DNA of 22,421 nt from the NCBI GenBank assembly GCA_017474705.1, contig JAFVHC010000071.1, forward strand, positions 1 through 22,421, given 5' to 3'. Positions 1 through 7,993 of the stretch are shown piece by piece; the stretch's first letter is position 1, and every line of letters begins with the position of its first letter. Source of the stretch: Bacillota bacterium. GTDB lineage: Bacteria; Bacillota; Clostridia; Lachnospirales; Bianqueaceae. The notes under the pieces are model-generated. The model had not been told where the DNA came from. It ran no database searches and saw only the letters and a list, made by a program, of their open reading frames with translations. A program made the translations under genes and the position numbers.

Positions 1-1009
1 GCTCGCCCTTGTCGCGCAGCGCTTTGTATTCCTCGATCTCCTTCTTATTGCCATAAACATAGTGATCATGTCCGATATCTACGAGTTCCGGTTTGTCCTC
101 GCTGTAATCGTGGATGGACGGATCGTAGGTATACAGGATCTTGTTCTTCTCCAGCTGCGGATCCGGGATCGGCACCGCAGAGATCAGCGAATGCGTATAG
201 GGATGCAGCGGGAAATCGAACAGTTCTTCCGTCGGAGCGATCTCCACGATGTTGCCCTTGTAGATAACACCGATGTGATCGGAGACGAAACGGACGATGG
301 ACAGATCGTGCGCGATGAACAGATAGGAAACGCCGCGCTCTTTCTGGAACTTCTTCAGCAGATTCAGGACCTGCGCGCGGATGGAAACGTCCAGCGCAGA
401 GATCGGTTCGTCAGCGACGACCAGTTCCGGCTCCATGACCATGGCACGGGCCAGTCCGATACGCTGACGCTGACCACCGGAGAATTCGTGCGGGTAACGG
501 GTCAGGTGCTCAGGCAGAAGACCTACTTCCTCGATCATGTGCTCGACTTTCTGCACACGATCCGCCTCATTCTCGTAGAGGTGGAAATTGTACAAACCTT
601 CGGAAACGATGTAATCGACCGTGGCACGCTCGTTCAGAGACGCTGCCGGATCCTGGAAGACCATCTGGATGTTACGGATGACCTGGCGGTCCAGGCTGCG
701 CGGGATCTTACCGGAGATACGAACGCCCTTGTAGTCGATCTCGCCAGCGGCACAGGGGTTGACCCGGATGACCGCACGGCCGATCGTCGTTTTACCGGAG
801 CCGGACTCACCGACCAGGGAGAACGTCTCGCCCTTGTAGATCTTGAAGCTCGCGTCTTTGACGGCACGGACGGCGTTGTCGCCCTTACCGAAGGTAATAT
901 CAACATTTTTGACTTCCAGCAAGACTTCCTTGCCGGTCTCATCGATCGGACCATGCTCCGGGAAGGAGGAAGCTGTGGCCGTCTGTTTGTTCAACTCTTC
1001 TTTTGCCAT
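1..1009 (-). CDS. oppF: Oligopeptide ABC transporter ATP-binding protein OppF/AmiF-type (3' end outside window)
   Basis: This is the second nucleotide-binding subunit of the oligopeptide importer and hydrolyses ATP at the cytoplasmic face together with OppD. The visible 336 residues contain Walker A GESGSGKT (67-74), Q-loop VFQDP (near 117-121), signature SGGQRQR (177-183), Walker B LVVADEP (196-202), the switch His in IAHDL (near 232-236), and the Opp-type C-terminal motif HPYTHSLISAVPIPDP (269-284). The start at 1009 is supported by AAAGGAGAG upstream, in the 20-bp gap after oppD. The frame is still open at base 1. From memory of the AmiF family (about 310 residues) only a few residues are missing, so the protein is nearly complete. 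Unlike OppD it has no insertion between Walker A and the Q-loop. Family assignment is firm; peptide rather than nickel or other substrate is inferred from the operon. Confidence 0.93.
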   Translation of the reverse strand, partial: MAKEELNKQTATASSFPEHGPIDETGKEVLLEVKNVDITFGKGDNAVRAVKDASFKIYKGETFSLVGESGSGKTTIGRAVIRVNPCAAGEIDYKGVRISGKIPRSLDRQVIRNIQMVFQDPAASLNERATVDYIVSEGLYNFHLYENEADRVQKVEHMIEEVGLLPEHLTRYPHEFSGGQRQRIGLARAMVMEPELVVADEPISALDVSIRAQVLNLLKKFQKERGVSYLFIAHDLSIVRFVSDHIGVIYKGNIVEIAPTEELFDFPLHPYTHSLISAVPIPDPQLEKNKILYTYDPSIHDYSEDKPELVDIGHDHYVYGNKKEIEEYKALRDKGE

Positions 1010-1029
1010 GACAGTACTCTCTCCTTTCC

Positions 1030-2781
1030 TTAAATATGCAGGGATTTGATCAATTTCTCGTGGATGTTCTGAATGATCTCGGGCTTTTCGATCTTCGGTG
1101 CGCGCGGATCCAGCAGCCACGTCTTCGCATAATGCGTGTCGGTGACTTTGAACATCGGCGGCTCGGCGATCGTGTCGATCTTCAGACAATACGGGTTACG
1201 CGGTGCAAACGCATCACCAGTGATCTTGTTGTACAGGGACGGCGGGGTACCTGTAATGGAGTACAATTTCGTGTCACGCTCCGCCAGCTGCGGCAGAGAG
1301 GACAAAAGCGCCCATGTGTACGGATGACGCGGATCGTAGAAGACTTCTTCTACGGTACCGATCTCGATGATCTGGCCGCCGTACATGACGGCAACGCGCT
1401 CCGCGATGTTCGCGACGACACCCAGGTCGTGGGTGATGAATACGATGGTGTAATTGTATTCACGCTGCAGTTCTTTCAGCAGTTCCAGGATCTGCGCCTG
1501 GATGGTAACGTCCAGAGCCGTGGTCGGCTCGTCGCAGATGAGGATCTTCGGCTGGCAGGACAGGGCGATCGCGATAACGATACGCTGACGCATACCGCCG
1601 GAATACTGGAACGGATAATCGTCGAAACGGTTCTCCGCGTTCGGGATACCGACCTGCTTCATGAGCTTCAACGCACGCTGACGGGCTTCGCCTTCGGAGC
1701 ACTTCTGATGCTTCAGGATGATGGACGTGATCTGCTTACCGATGGTGATGATCGGGTTCAGAGAGGTCATAGGATCCTGGAAGACCGTAGCGATCTTGGA
1801 ACCACGGATCTGGGACCAGTCGTCCGCGTACTTGATCTCGGCCAGGTTCAGGACGCAGGTGCCATGCAGCTGCTCCGGCGTCTCGTCCAGATAACGGACG
1901 TGCAGGACGACGTCATCGAAAACATCGCTGCGCAGTTCTTCGTTGTTGAAATCCACTCCCATGGTCATGGCCTTTTTCAAGGTCTTCTCCAGCTCACGAA
2001 TGGATTTCATACGTTTGGTATACTTGTAACGTCCGACGGACAGGTAGACTTCCTTGGCCAGCAGCACGTTCATCTCCTTCATTTCCGGAGTGATGGGCTG
2101 CTTGATCTCCTGCTGATACCGGGCTTCCAGCTCAGCCAGCTTCTGGCTGTACGCCTGTTGATAGGCAGTATCGTTCTTGAGGTTTTCCTTGTGCTTCTTG
2201 ATCAGATCTTCCTTCTCCTGTTCCAACGCCTTGATGGCATCGTCCAGGCGCTTGACTTCCGCCTCGGTCTCCTTGATCTTATCCTTCTCCTTATGCGGAT
2301 CGAAGGTCTGACGCAGATTGTTGGCTTCGGTGCGCTGGAAGACCTGCTCGTTCATGCGCGCGGTGAAGGCTTCATCGTCCTCATCGCTCAGGGTCTCTTT
2401 TCTTTTCTTCTCGGCCTTCAGTTCGATCATCTGCTTATAGGTATCAGCACCGAACTGCAGCGGCGCGTAAGAATCCAGTTTCTTCTCGATGCTCTGGATA
2501 GTACGGTTCGCCGCGGGCGTCAGCTTGACGACGGTATCGATCAACTCGTCATCGTTGAAGACGACGCTGCCGTTCGAGATAAAACCGTTGGAATCCAGCA
2601 TGCCGGCGAAGGTCTTCGTGAAAACGGACTTACCGGAACCGGACTCACCGACGATGGCGATGGACTCGTTCTCGTAAACATCCAGAGAAATGCCGCGGAT
2701 CGCGGTCAGGATACGGCCGCGGACACGGAATTTGACTTCCAGATCCTTGACGGATAATAATACTTTGCGGTTTTCTTCCAT
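1030..2781 (-). CDS. oppD: Oligopeptide ABC transporter ATP-binding protein OppD/AmiE-type with large coiled-coil insertion
   Basis: First nucleotide-binding subunit of the importer. It has Walker A GESGSGKS (45-52), Q-loop VFQDP (333-337), signature SGGMRQR (394-400), Walker B ILICDEP (413-419), switch His451, and the Opp C-terminal motif DPRHPYTWALLSSLPQL (483-499). The protein has 583 residues, whereas OppD/AmiE proteins normally have about 330-360. The excess lies between Walker A and the Q-loop, roughly residues 83-320, where the family normally has only a short loop. This extra segment is highly charged and includes a probable coiled coil at about 163-226 (KEKDKIKETEAEVKRLDDAI and onward). 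The sequence on both sides of the insertion is typical AmiE, and all catalytic motifs are intact, so it should be active. AGGAGG lies just upstream of the start, in the 12-bp gap after oppC. Identity is firm; the function of the insertion is unknown. Confidence 0.94.
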   Translation of the reverse strand: MEENRKVLLSVKDLEVKFRVRGRILTAIRGISLDVYENESIAIVGESGSGKSVFTKTFAGMLDSNGFISNGSVVFNDDELIDTVVKLTPAANRTIQSIEKKLDSYAPLQFGADTYKQMIELKAEKKRKETLSDEDDEAFTARMNEQVFQRTEANNLRQTFDPHKEKDKIKETEAEVKRLDDAIKALEQEKEDLIKKHKENLKNDTAYQQAYSQKLAELEARYQQEIKQPITPEMKEMNVLLAKEVYLSVGRYKYTKRMKSIRELEKTLKKAMTMGVDFNNEELRSDVFDDVVLHVRYLDETPEQLHGTCVLNLAEIKYADDWSQIRGSKIATVFQDPMTSLNPIITIGKQITSIILKHQKCSEGEARQRALKLMKQVGIPNAENRFDDYPFQYSGGMRQRIVIAIALSCQPKILICDEPTTALDVTIQAQILELLKELQREYNYTIVFITHDLGVVANIAERVAVMYGGQIIEIGTVEEVFYDPRHPYTWALLSSLPQLAERDTKLYSITGTPPSLYNKITGDAFAPRNPYCLKIDTIAEPPMFKVTDTHYAKTWLLDPRAPKIEKPEIIQNIHEKLIKSLHI

Positions 2782-2793
2782 GACAGACCCTCC

Positions 2794-3774
2794 TTACATG
2801 TGCGTTCTCGGGTCGGACGCGTCACCGAGGTTCTGACCGGACACATACAATGTGATCGTGATGATGGAAGCAATAACGACCGGGCTCCAGAATTCGAAGC
2901 CCCAACCCGGCGTGACCATCGCGCTTTCCGCTTCGAAGATCAGCTTACCTAAGGACATGTCCGAAAGGCCCATGCCGATGTAGGAAAGGAAGACTTCGTA
3001 GGAAATGTAGGACGGGATCTCCATGGCCAGATACGTGACGATAACGGACGTCATGAAAGGCAGGATGTTCTTGGTCGCGATACGGGTGATCGGCGTACCC
3101 AGACAGCGGGACGCCAGATTGTAATCTCTGTCACGGATGATGATGACCTGTGTACGGATGAAATACGCGATGGCGATCCATCCAGTGACGGTCAGCGCGA
3201 AGACCATGGTCCAGAAGCTCGGGGACAGGACCAGAACCAGAACAGCGATCAGCAGGACGTACGGAACGTTGCCGACGATGTTGTAGACCTCGGTCATGAA
3301 CAGGTCGAATTTCTTGGAGTAGCCCCATACAGCACCCAGCAGGATACCGATGGTCATGTTGATGGCCGCGCAGATCAGGGCCAAAGAAATGGAGATGCGG
3401 GAACCGTACCAGACGGCGTCGAAGGTCGACTGACCGGCGGAACCGCGTCCCAGGATGTTGTGGATGTTGAAACCAAACAGTTTGATCGCCTTGTTCGGCG
3501 TCAAGTGTTTGGCAGCCGCGTTGGTGATGTTCTCAAAACGATCATAGCTGCTGATCGCCGGATAGATATACGTGAAGGCGATGATCAGCACCAAAAGGCC
3601 GAGAACGAACCAGTTGACCTTCTTACTGAAGAATACGCGGAAAACGGACTTCCAGTACGAGTAGCGCGGAGCGGTGATCTTTTCGGACTCCAGGTCGTTA
3701 TGATCGACATGGGCGAAGAGTTCCTCATCCGTCATTCCCTCGACGGTAAATAACTCATTTTCTTTATAATCCAT
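2794..3774 (-). CDS. oppC: Oligopeptide ABC transporter permease OppC/AmiD-type
   Basis: Inner-membrane permease subunit that pairs with OppB to form the peptide channel. The 326 residues begin with a hydrophilic cytoplasmic leader of about 50 residues, then the first membrane helix (WFVLGLLVLIIAFTYIYPAI), an extracytoplasmic loop, and the BPD_transp_1 core of about five helices. The cytoplasmic EAA-type coupling loop that docks on the ATPases is YNLASRCLGTPITRIATKNI, followed by LPF. The C-terminus is NLGDASDPRTHM, the usual ending of DppC/OppC/AmiD proteins. Length is normal for the family, in contrast to OppB and OppD of the same operon. GGGAGAG precedes the start. The gaps are 11 bp to oppB and 12 bp to oppD, so this is one transcription unit. 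Confidence 0.95.
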   Translation of the reverse strand: MDYKENELFTVEGMTDEELFAHVDHNDLESEKITAPRYSYWKSVFRVFFSKKVNWFVLGLLVLIIAFTYIYPAISSYDRFENITNAAAKHLTPNKAIKLFGFNIHNILGRGSAGQSTFDAVWYGSRISISLALICAAINMTIGILLGAVWGYSKKFDLFMTEVYNIVGNVPYVLLIAVLVLVLSPSFWTMVFALTVTGWIAIAYFIRTQVIIIRDRDYNLASRCLGTPITRIATKNILPFMTSVIVTYLAMEIPSYISYEVFLSYIGMGLSDMSLGKLIFEAESAMVTPGWGFEFWSPVVIASIITITLYVSGQNLGDASDPRTHM

Positions 3775-3785
3775 GTCTCTCTCCC

Positions 3786-5357
3786 TTACCTTGCCTTACT
3801 CGTGAACGAAATACGCGGATCCACCAGGGACATCAGGACGTCGCCCATGATGATCGCGATAACGGACAGTAATGCGTAGAATAATGTTACACCGACGATA
3901 ACACCGTTATCGTACATGTTGATAGCCTGCGTGAGCAGATTACCTGCACCGGGCACGACGTACACGCGCTCGGTAATGATGGCGCCGGTCATGGCGAACA
4001 GGATACTGCCGGGCACACCGTGCACGATCGGGATGACCGCGTTCTTGGCGATATGCTTACTGAAGATCTCATGCTCGGACAGACCGCCGGACCGCGCGAA
4101 CTTGACGTAGTCGGAGTTCATCTGGTCGATCATGTAACGGCGCAGCCAACGCATCAGGCCGCCGATGGACGGCAGTGCCAGTGAAATGATGGGCAGTGCG
4201 TACATGAGCTTGTTCTTGGAATCCATGTTGAAGGTGGTCGGCAGACCCAGTTTGCCGCCGATGGCCTTGAACAGGAAGATATACGCCAAAGACGGGACCG
4301 CCATGATGAAGATGATATACAGGATACCGATCTTGTCGACCAGTTTGTCCTTCTTCTGTGCCATGACGACACCAACCGGGATACCGATGAGATAAGCCAG
4401 AAGGGTCGCGATGATACCGATGGTAAAGGAATATCCGATCTTGGACTTACCATTCTTCACCGTAATGACGTTCGTGTAGTTGTCCGTAAAGCGGGCCGAA
4501 AGCGACGCGTTGTTTTCCAGAGAATTCGGCACATAGGTAGCGGTGTGCAGATCATCCGCGGACTTCTCCGCATGGCCGCTCGGATACAGGACGTCACGCA
4601 TGACGTAGGTGCCCTGCGTGGTGGTCATGGTGGTGAACACGTCCACACCTGTATTGACTGTATAGGATTTTCCTAAATTGATGGAAATAACATTCTGATG
4701 GAGATAGGGGAACTGGTTGTTGCAATACAGCAGATACTTGTGCTGCGTACCATTTCCGATGATGGCGGGCGAGAACTTCTTGCCTCCATAGACCGGATCC
4801 CTCGTGGTAAAGGTCAGACCACGGTTCTCGATTTCATCCTTGACGTAAGAGACCGTATCGATCCGGACAAGGCCCTTGAAATAATTGCCCAATCGACCGA
4901 GCAGCGGTTTGTCTTTCCATGCAAACAAAGCCTGCTGGCCTCCCGTTGCGTACTTCTTTTTGTAGACCATGATGGCCTTCAAACGTACGACTTTATATCC
5001 CTTGTCTTTGTAGTATTTTGTGAACTTGGCGACATATTTCTTGGTCGCCTCGCTGTCATTCTTGGATTTCTTTCCGATCGAAGCAGCAGCAGAACGCGTT
5101 TCCTCATCGATCTCGCCGTTTTTGGCCAGCTGCTGCAGCCATTCGGTGTATGGTACATAGTCGATGTAGCCATACTCCTCCCATTTCTGGTATTTATAGA
5201 CGGTCTGTGCGTTATTGCCCAGATTCCGGTAGACGTTGTCGGTCGCGAAGATCAGCTGACGGTCCATCAATGAATAGATGAGCAGCATGACGATCGCCAC
5301 AACGATGACCACCGAGACCAGGCCGTGCAGTAAACGTCTGATCAAATACTTGGCCAT
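3786..5357 (-). CDS. oppB: Oligopeptide ABC transporter permease OppB/AmiC-type with long extracytoplasmic domain
   Basis: Permease subunit of the importer. Its 523 residues compare with about 306 in classical OppB. Helix 1 spans about 10-30 (GLVSVVIVVAIVMLLIYSLM). A hydrophilic region from about 35 to 305 follows, and the BPD_transp_1 core starts with the helix near 308-332. The coupling loop is DYVKFARSGGLSEHEIFSKH (416-435), and the end has LVDPRISF, both family-typical. The topology (helix 1, then a domain of about 270 residues, then helix 2) places the extra part outside the cell, where it could meet the lipoprotein OppA. Streptococcal AmiC is known to be similarly long (about 500 residues), so this is an AmiC-type permease rather than a fusion. 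GAGAGGG precedes the start. It lies 164 bp downstream of oppA, with a large hairpin in between. Confidence 0.93.
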   Translation of the reverse strand: MAKYLIRRLLHGLVSVVIVVAIVMLLIYSLMDRQLIFATDNVYRNLGNNAQTVYKYQKWEEYGYIDYVPYTEWLQQLAKNGEIDEETRSAAASIGKKSKNDSEATKKYVAKFTKYYKDKGYKVVRLKAIMVYKKKYATGGQQALFAWKDKPLLGRLGNYFKGLVRIDTVSYVKDEIENRGLTFTTRDPVYGGKKFSPAIIGNGTQHKYLLYCNNQFPYLHQNVISINLGKSYTVNTGVDVFTTMTTTQGTYVMRDVLYPSGHAEKSADDLHTATYVPNSLENNASLSARFTDNYTNVITVKNGKSKIGYSFTIGIIATLLAYLIGIPVGVVMAQKKDKLVDKIGILYIIFIMAVPSLAYIFLFKAIGGKLGLPTTFNMDSKNKLMYALPIISLALPSIGGLMRWLRRYMIDQMNSDYVKFARSGGLSEHEIFSKHIAKNAVIPIVHGVPGSILFAMTGAIITERVYVVPGAGNLLTQAINMYDNGVIVGVTLFYALLSVIAIIMGDVLMSLVDPRISFTSKAR

Positions 5358-5440
5358 AAGTCCCTCTCACCTGTCTGAACGCGCGTGCGCGCGAAGATTC
5401 TGATACTTTTATGCTTTTGCCTGTTGAAGCGCTGAATATA

Positions 5441-5487
5441 GAAGATAGGGGATAGGTCCCTCGAAGGAGGGACCCGTCCCCGTCTTC
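5441..5487. repeat. Long imperfect inverted repeat between oppA and oppB
   Basis: Read on the minus strand, the 47 nt fold as GAAGA/TCTTC, GGGGA/TCCCC and GGTCCCTC/GAGGGACC around a CTTC loop. That is 18 pairs in three helices separated by small internal mismatches. It sits 34 bp after the oppA stop codon and before oppB. Neither strand has a T-run after the stem, so it is not a standard Rho-independent terminator. In binding-protein-dependent operons such a hairpin after the binding-protein gene often stabilises the upstream mRNA and lowers downstream expression; that role is inferred here. It could equally be a REP-like dispersed repeat. The rest of the 164-bp gap holds a short alternating CG tract near 5380-5393 and the oppB ribosome binding site. 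Confidence 0.7.
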
Positions 5488-5521
5488 TTATGTCACATTA
5501 GTGATATTCGATAGGTTCTGA

Positions 5522-7843
5522 TTAGAAGATACCGATGCACTTGATCATGTAGCCAGCGTAATCCGGCAGGAAGGTATCCAGGTAGGTAGAAGGATCACCA
5601 TAGTCCGGACCCCAACCAGACAGATCATAGATGTCATAGTTGGCTTCATAACCATAGTCGGTATAGTAACCAGCATAGTACCAGTCATCATCGCCAACGC
5701 ACTCGACCAGGTTGACCTGGATGAGACCATTGGTAGTAGCCTCGACGCTCTTCTTGAAGGCCTGTGCAGCATTTGCATAAGCGGTACGAGCGGTCGGGAA
5801 CGGCAGATCGACGATGATCGGCTTCTCAGCGGAAACTTCAACACCAGCAGCACCCAGCTCTTCGACGGCGATCGCCAGCTCAGAAGCGGAGTATTCCGGG
5901 TTGTACCATCCGTCATAACCGGAACCGGCACCATTGCCATTGTCAGCCTCAGGATCGTAGACCTTGATGCCTACGCCGTCAGCATCCAGCTGCGCCTGTT
6001 CGATCTCGGCATAGTAGGTACCAGCCGGGAAGGTGGTAGCGGTACCATTGATGTCAACGGTAACTTCTTCTTCCAGAGTGACAAAGTTCCAGCAGGTATA
6101 GGAGTTGATCAGGGAAGCGTTCTTCAGCTCGTCGCCGACCTTCTGCGCGTTCCAGTCACCACGGTCAAGAGCGGTGCAAAGAGCACGACGGAAGTGAACG
6201 TTTCTCATAGCCTCTTTGGTGCGGGCAGCATCTTCTTCAGTCTGAGCGGAAACAGCAGCGGAAGCATCGTTCACGTTCGCGAACGCAGCACGGTTGATGT
6301 TCAGGAAGCCCATGTAAGAAGTAGCATTGGTCTGTGCAACATACGCATACTTGTCGAACATTCCATCAGACTTAGCCATCTGCAGACGAGCATCGTTCAG
6401 GCCCAGACCGGACAGGTCGCCATTTACGAAGTCGTTGTAGGTCTTGGTATCATCAGAACCATCGTTGTAGTTCCAGATGATGGTGTGGATGTTGATGCCA
6501 TCAGCATTCCAGTAGGTCGGGTTCGCTTCGAACTGGATCTTGTTCTGCTCGGTAGTGTTGGTGACCAGGTACGGACCGCAATATGCGATGTGGTCCTGAT
6601 CGATCGCGTACTGATAAGAATCAGCAGTGTCATCGAACTCTTCACCGAACTTACCACCCTGAGATTCATAGTACTCACGGCTCATCGGAGCGAAGATGGA
6701 GTAACCAAGCATGGTCAGGAAGTAAGGAGTCGGCTGTTCCAGAGTATAGATCAGAGTCTGGTCATCAGGAGCGGAAACACCAACGGTGCTGAAATCAGCG
6801 GTCTCACCGGTGATATATTCGGAAGCACCCTTGATAACGCCCTGTACAAGCCACTCAAGGCCGCCCTGCGCGTCAAACGCATGCTGCATACCGGCGACAA
6901 AGTCGTCAGCCTTGACCTTGGCAACTTCACGTCCCTGAGAGTCTACCCATACAGCGCCTTCACGGATCTTGAAGGTGTAGGTCAGACGGTCTTCAGAAAC
7001 TTCCCACTCGGTAGCCAGAGCCGGCTTCATCTCACCTTCGAAGTTGTACTCTACCAGGCCATCAAACGTATTGATGATAGCATCGGTGTCGGCAGCACGA
7101 GAGGTGTTCAGAGCATCCCAGGTTACAGGCAGGTTGGTAAAGGTCTGCTGATAAACATCAGTCAGAGTATAACCCTTGTCAGCAAGGAACTGCTTCTGCC
7201 AGTCGGCGAATTCGCCGGTGCCGCGCAGTTCTGCCCATTTCGCACGCATTTCCAGATAGTCTTCCTTCGCGATCGGGTCGCCGTCGACGATCAGATACTG
7301 ATGATAACGATCACCGTCGGAACCCCACAGAGCGAAGTTACCGGAATAAGGAGCGATACGGCTGATAGCATAGTTGCCGCCGGCGGAAGTGGTGGGCAGC
7401 ATAACAGCAGCTTCCATCAGTTTCGCTTCAGCAATAGCCATCTCGGCATAACGAAGAGATACGTTGTCGACTTCAGCCTTACCGACCTGGTACAGTTCGT
7501 TGAACTCACCCAGAGTCGCTTCGTAAAGCTCGCCGGACTCGACGGTGTAAGGATCGATCTCATCTTCGTCGTCCTCTTCACCCTCTTCTTCGGTTGCTTC
7601 TTCCTCTGCAGCTTCTTCAGTAGCTTCTTCTTCGGCAGCTTCTTCTTCAGCAGCTTCCTCAGTAGCTTCCTCAGCAGCTTCTTCGGTCTCTTCAGCGGCT
7701 TCTTCTACAGCCTCTTCAGCTTCTTCTACAGCTTCTTCAGCCTGAGATTCAGCCTCTTTCTTGCTGCAGCCGGCAAACAGAGACAAGCACAGAGCAAGAA
7801 CCAGGAACAATGCAAGATACTTCTTGACATTCTTCATGTTCAT
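5522..7843 (-). CDS. oppA: Oligopeptide-binding lipoprotein OppA/AmiA-type, apparently circularly permuted
   Basis: Extracytoplasmic peptide receptor of the importer (773 residues). It begins with a lipoprotein signal (hydrophobic 10-24, lipobox LFAGC, acylated Cys26). An extreme Glu/Ala linker follows at about 29-97. Residues of about 104-236 read like the closing C-terminal part of AmiA/AliA proteins, for example RYAEMAIAEAKL and LPTTSAGGNYAISRIAPYSG. Only after this comes the normal SBP_bac_5 start (TWDALNTSRAADTDAIINTF, near 241-260). The body continues with LTYTFKIREGAVW (287-299) and YCGPYLVTN (421-429). It ends at LSGWGPDYGDPSTYLDTFLP (741-760) plus 13 residues, a motif that is normally followed by well over 100 more. 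The start could be Met1 or Met3, because AAGGAGG lies 5 and 11 nt upstream respectively. The gene is first in the opp operon and has its own promoter. Confidence 0.93.
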   Translation of the reverse strand: MNMKNVKKYLALFLVLALCLSLFAGCSKKEAESQAEEAVEEAEEAVEEAAEETEEAAEEATEEAAEEEAAEEEATEEAAEEEATEEEGEEDDEDEIDPYTVESGELYEATLGEFNELYQVGKAEVDNVSLRYAEMAIAEAKLMEAAVMLPTTSAGGNYAISRIAPYSGNFALWGSDGDRYHQYLIVDGDPIAKEDYLEMRAKWAELRGTGEFADWQKQFLADKGYTLTDVYQQTFTNLPVTWDALNTSRAADTDAIINTFDGLVEYNFEGEMKPALATEWEVSEDRLTYTFKIREGAVWVDSQGREVAKVKADDFVAGMQHAFDAQGGLEWLVQGVIKGASEYITGETADFSTVGVSAPDDQTLIYTLEQPTPYFLTMLGYSIFAPMSREYYESQGGKFGEEFDDTADSYQYAIDQDHIAYCGPYLVTNTTEQNKIQFEANPTYWNADGINIHTIIWNYNDGSDDTKTYNDFVNGDLSGLGLNDARLQMAKSDGMFDKYAYVAQTNATSYMGFLNINRAAFANVNDASAAVSAQTEEDAARTKEAMRNVHFRRALCTALDRGDWNAQKVGDELKNASLINSYTCWNFVTLEEEVTVDINGTATTFPAGTYYAEIEQAQLDADGVGIKVYDPEADNGNGAGSGYDGWYNPEYSASELAIAVEELGAAGVEVSAEKPIIVDLPFPTARTAYANAAQAFKKSVEATTNGLIQVNLVECVGDDDWYYAGYYTDYGYEANYDIYDLSGWGPDYGDPSTYLDTFLPDYAGYMIKCIGIF
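7553..7759 (-). repeat. Low-complexity Glu/Ala linker repeat in oppA
   Basis: DNA coding for residues of about 29-97 of OppA is built from near-repeats of GAAGAAGCT/GCTGAAGAA-type units. They encode runs such as EEAAEEATEEAAEEEAA, ending in the very acidic GEEDDEDE. The tract lies directly after the lipid-anchored Cys26, so the protein product is a negatively charged spacer of about 70 residues between membrane and receptor domain. Such a tract is prone to length change by slippage. This is read directly from the sequence; the spacer role is inferred. Confidence 0.8.
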
Positions 7844-7952
7844 TTTTCCTCCTTAAAAGATTCTTTTTATACTGAGTCAGGGGTAATTCCTACTTTCCAA
7901 GAGCTAATCGGAAATATGGTATATATGCACCCGTCCCAATAATAACATTAAT

Positions 7953-7981
7953 ATGATACAATGACAGTGGCCGTCTGTCAA
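7953..7981 (-). promoter_or_regulatory. Sigma-A-type promoter of the oppABCDF operon with overlapping dyad
   Basis: On the minus strand TTGACA (7981-7976), a 17-bp spacer and TATCAT (7958-7953) form a near-consensus housekeeping promoter. It would start RNA near 7946 and leave an untranslated leader of about 100 nt before oppA. The dyad TGACAG-N7-CTGTCA (7962-7980) lies across the -35 box and spacer, where a repressor could compete with polymerase. No regulator gene is present nearby, so operator function is speculative. No riboswitch-like fold was recognised in the leader. Confidence 0.7.
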
Positions 7982-7993
7982 TATTCAAGACTG

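Noticed and set aside
1822..2535. OppD insertion as a separate gene or frameshift junction
   Set aside because: The frame is continuous from the Walker A region to the Q-loop, with no internal start with ribosome binding site.
1036..2757. 573-codon open frame antisense to oppD
   Set aside because: It mirrors the oppD codon pattern, encodes no recognisable domain, and oppD has every ABC motif.
5380..5393. Alternating CG tract upstream of oppB
   Set aside because: Too short and without a usable loop; no sign of a defined regulatory site.
7929..7937. ACCCGTCCC shared with the hairpin at 5472-5480, on both sides of oppA
   Set aside because: A 9-bp match in a 22-kb window is plausible by chance, and the upstream copy lacks the palindrome.
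6194..7942. 582-codon open frame antisense to oppA
   Set aside because: Its Phe/Ser-rich runs are just the complement of the Glu/Ala linker; it has no family resemblance and runs through the opp promoter.
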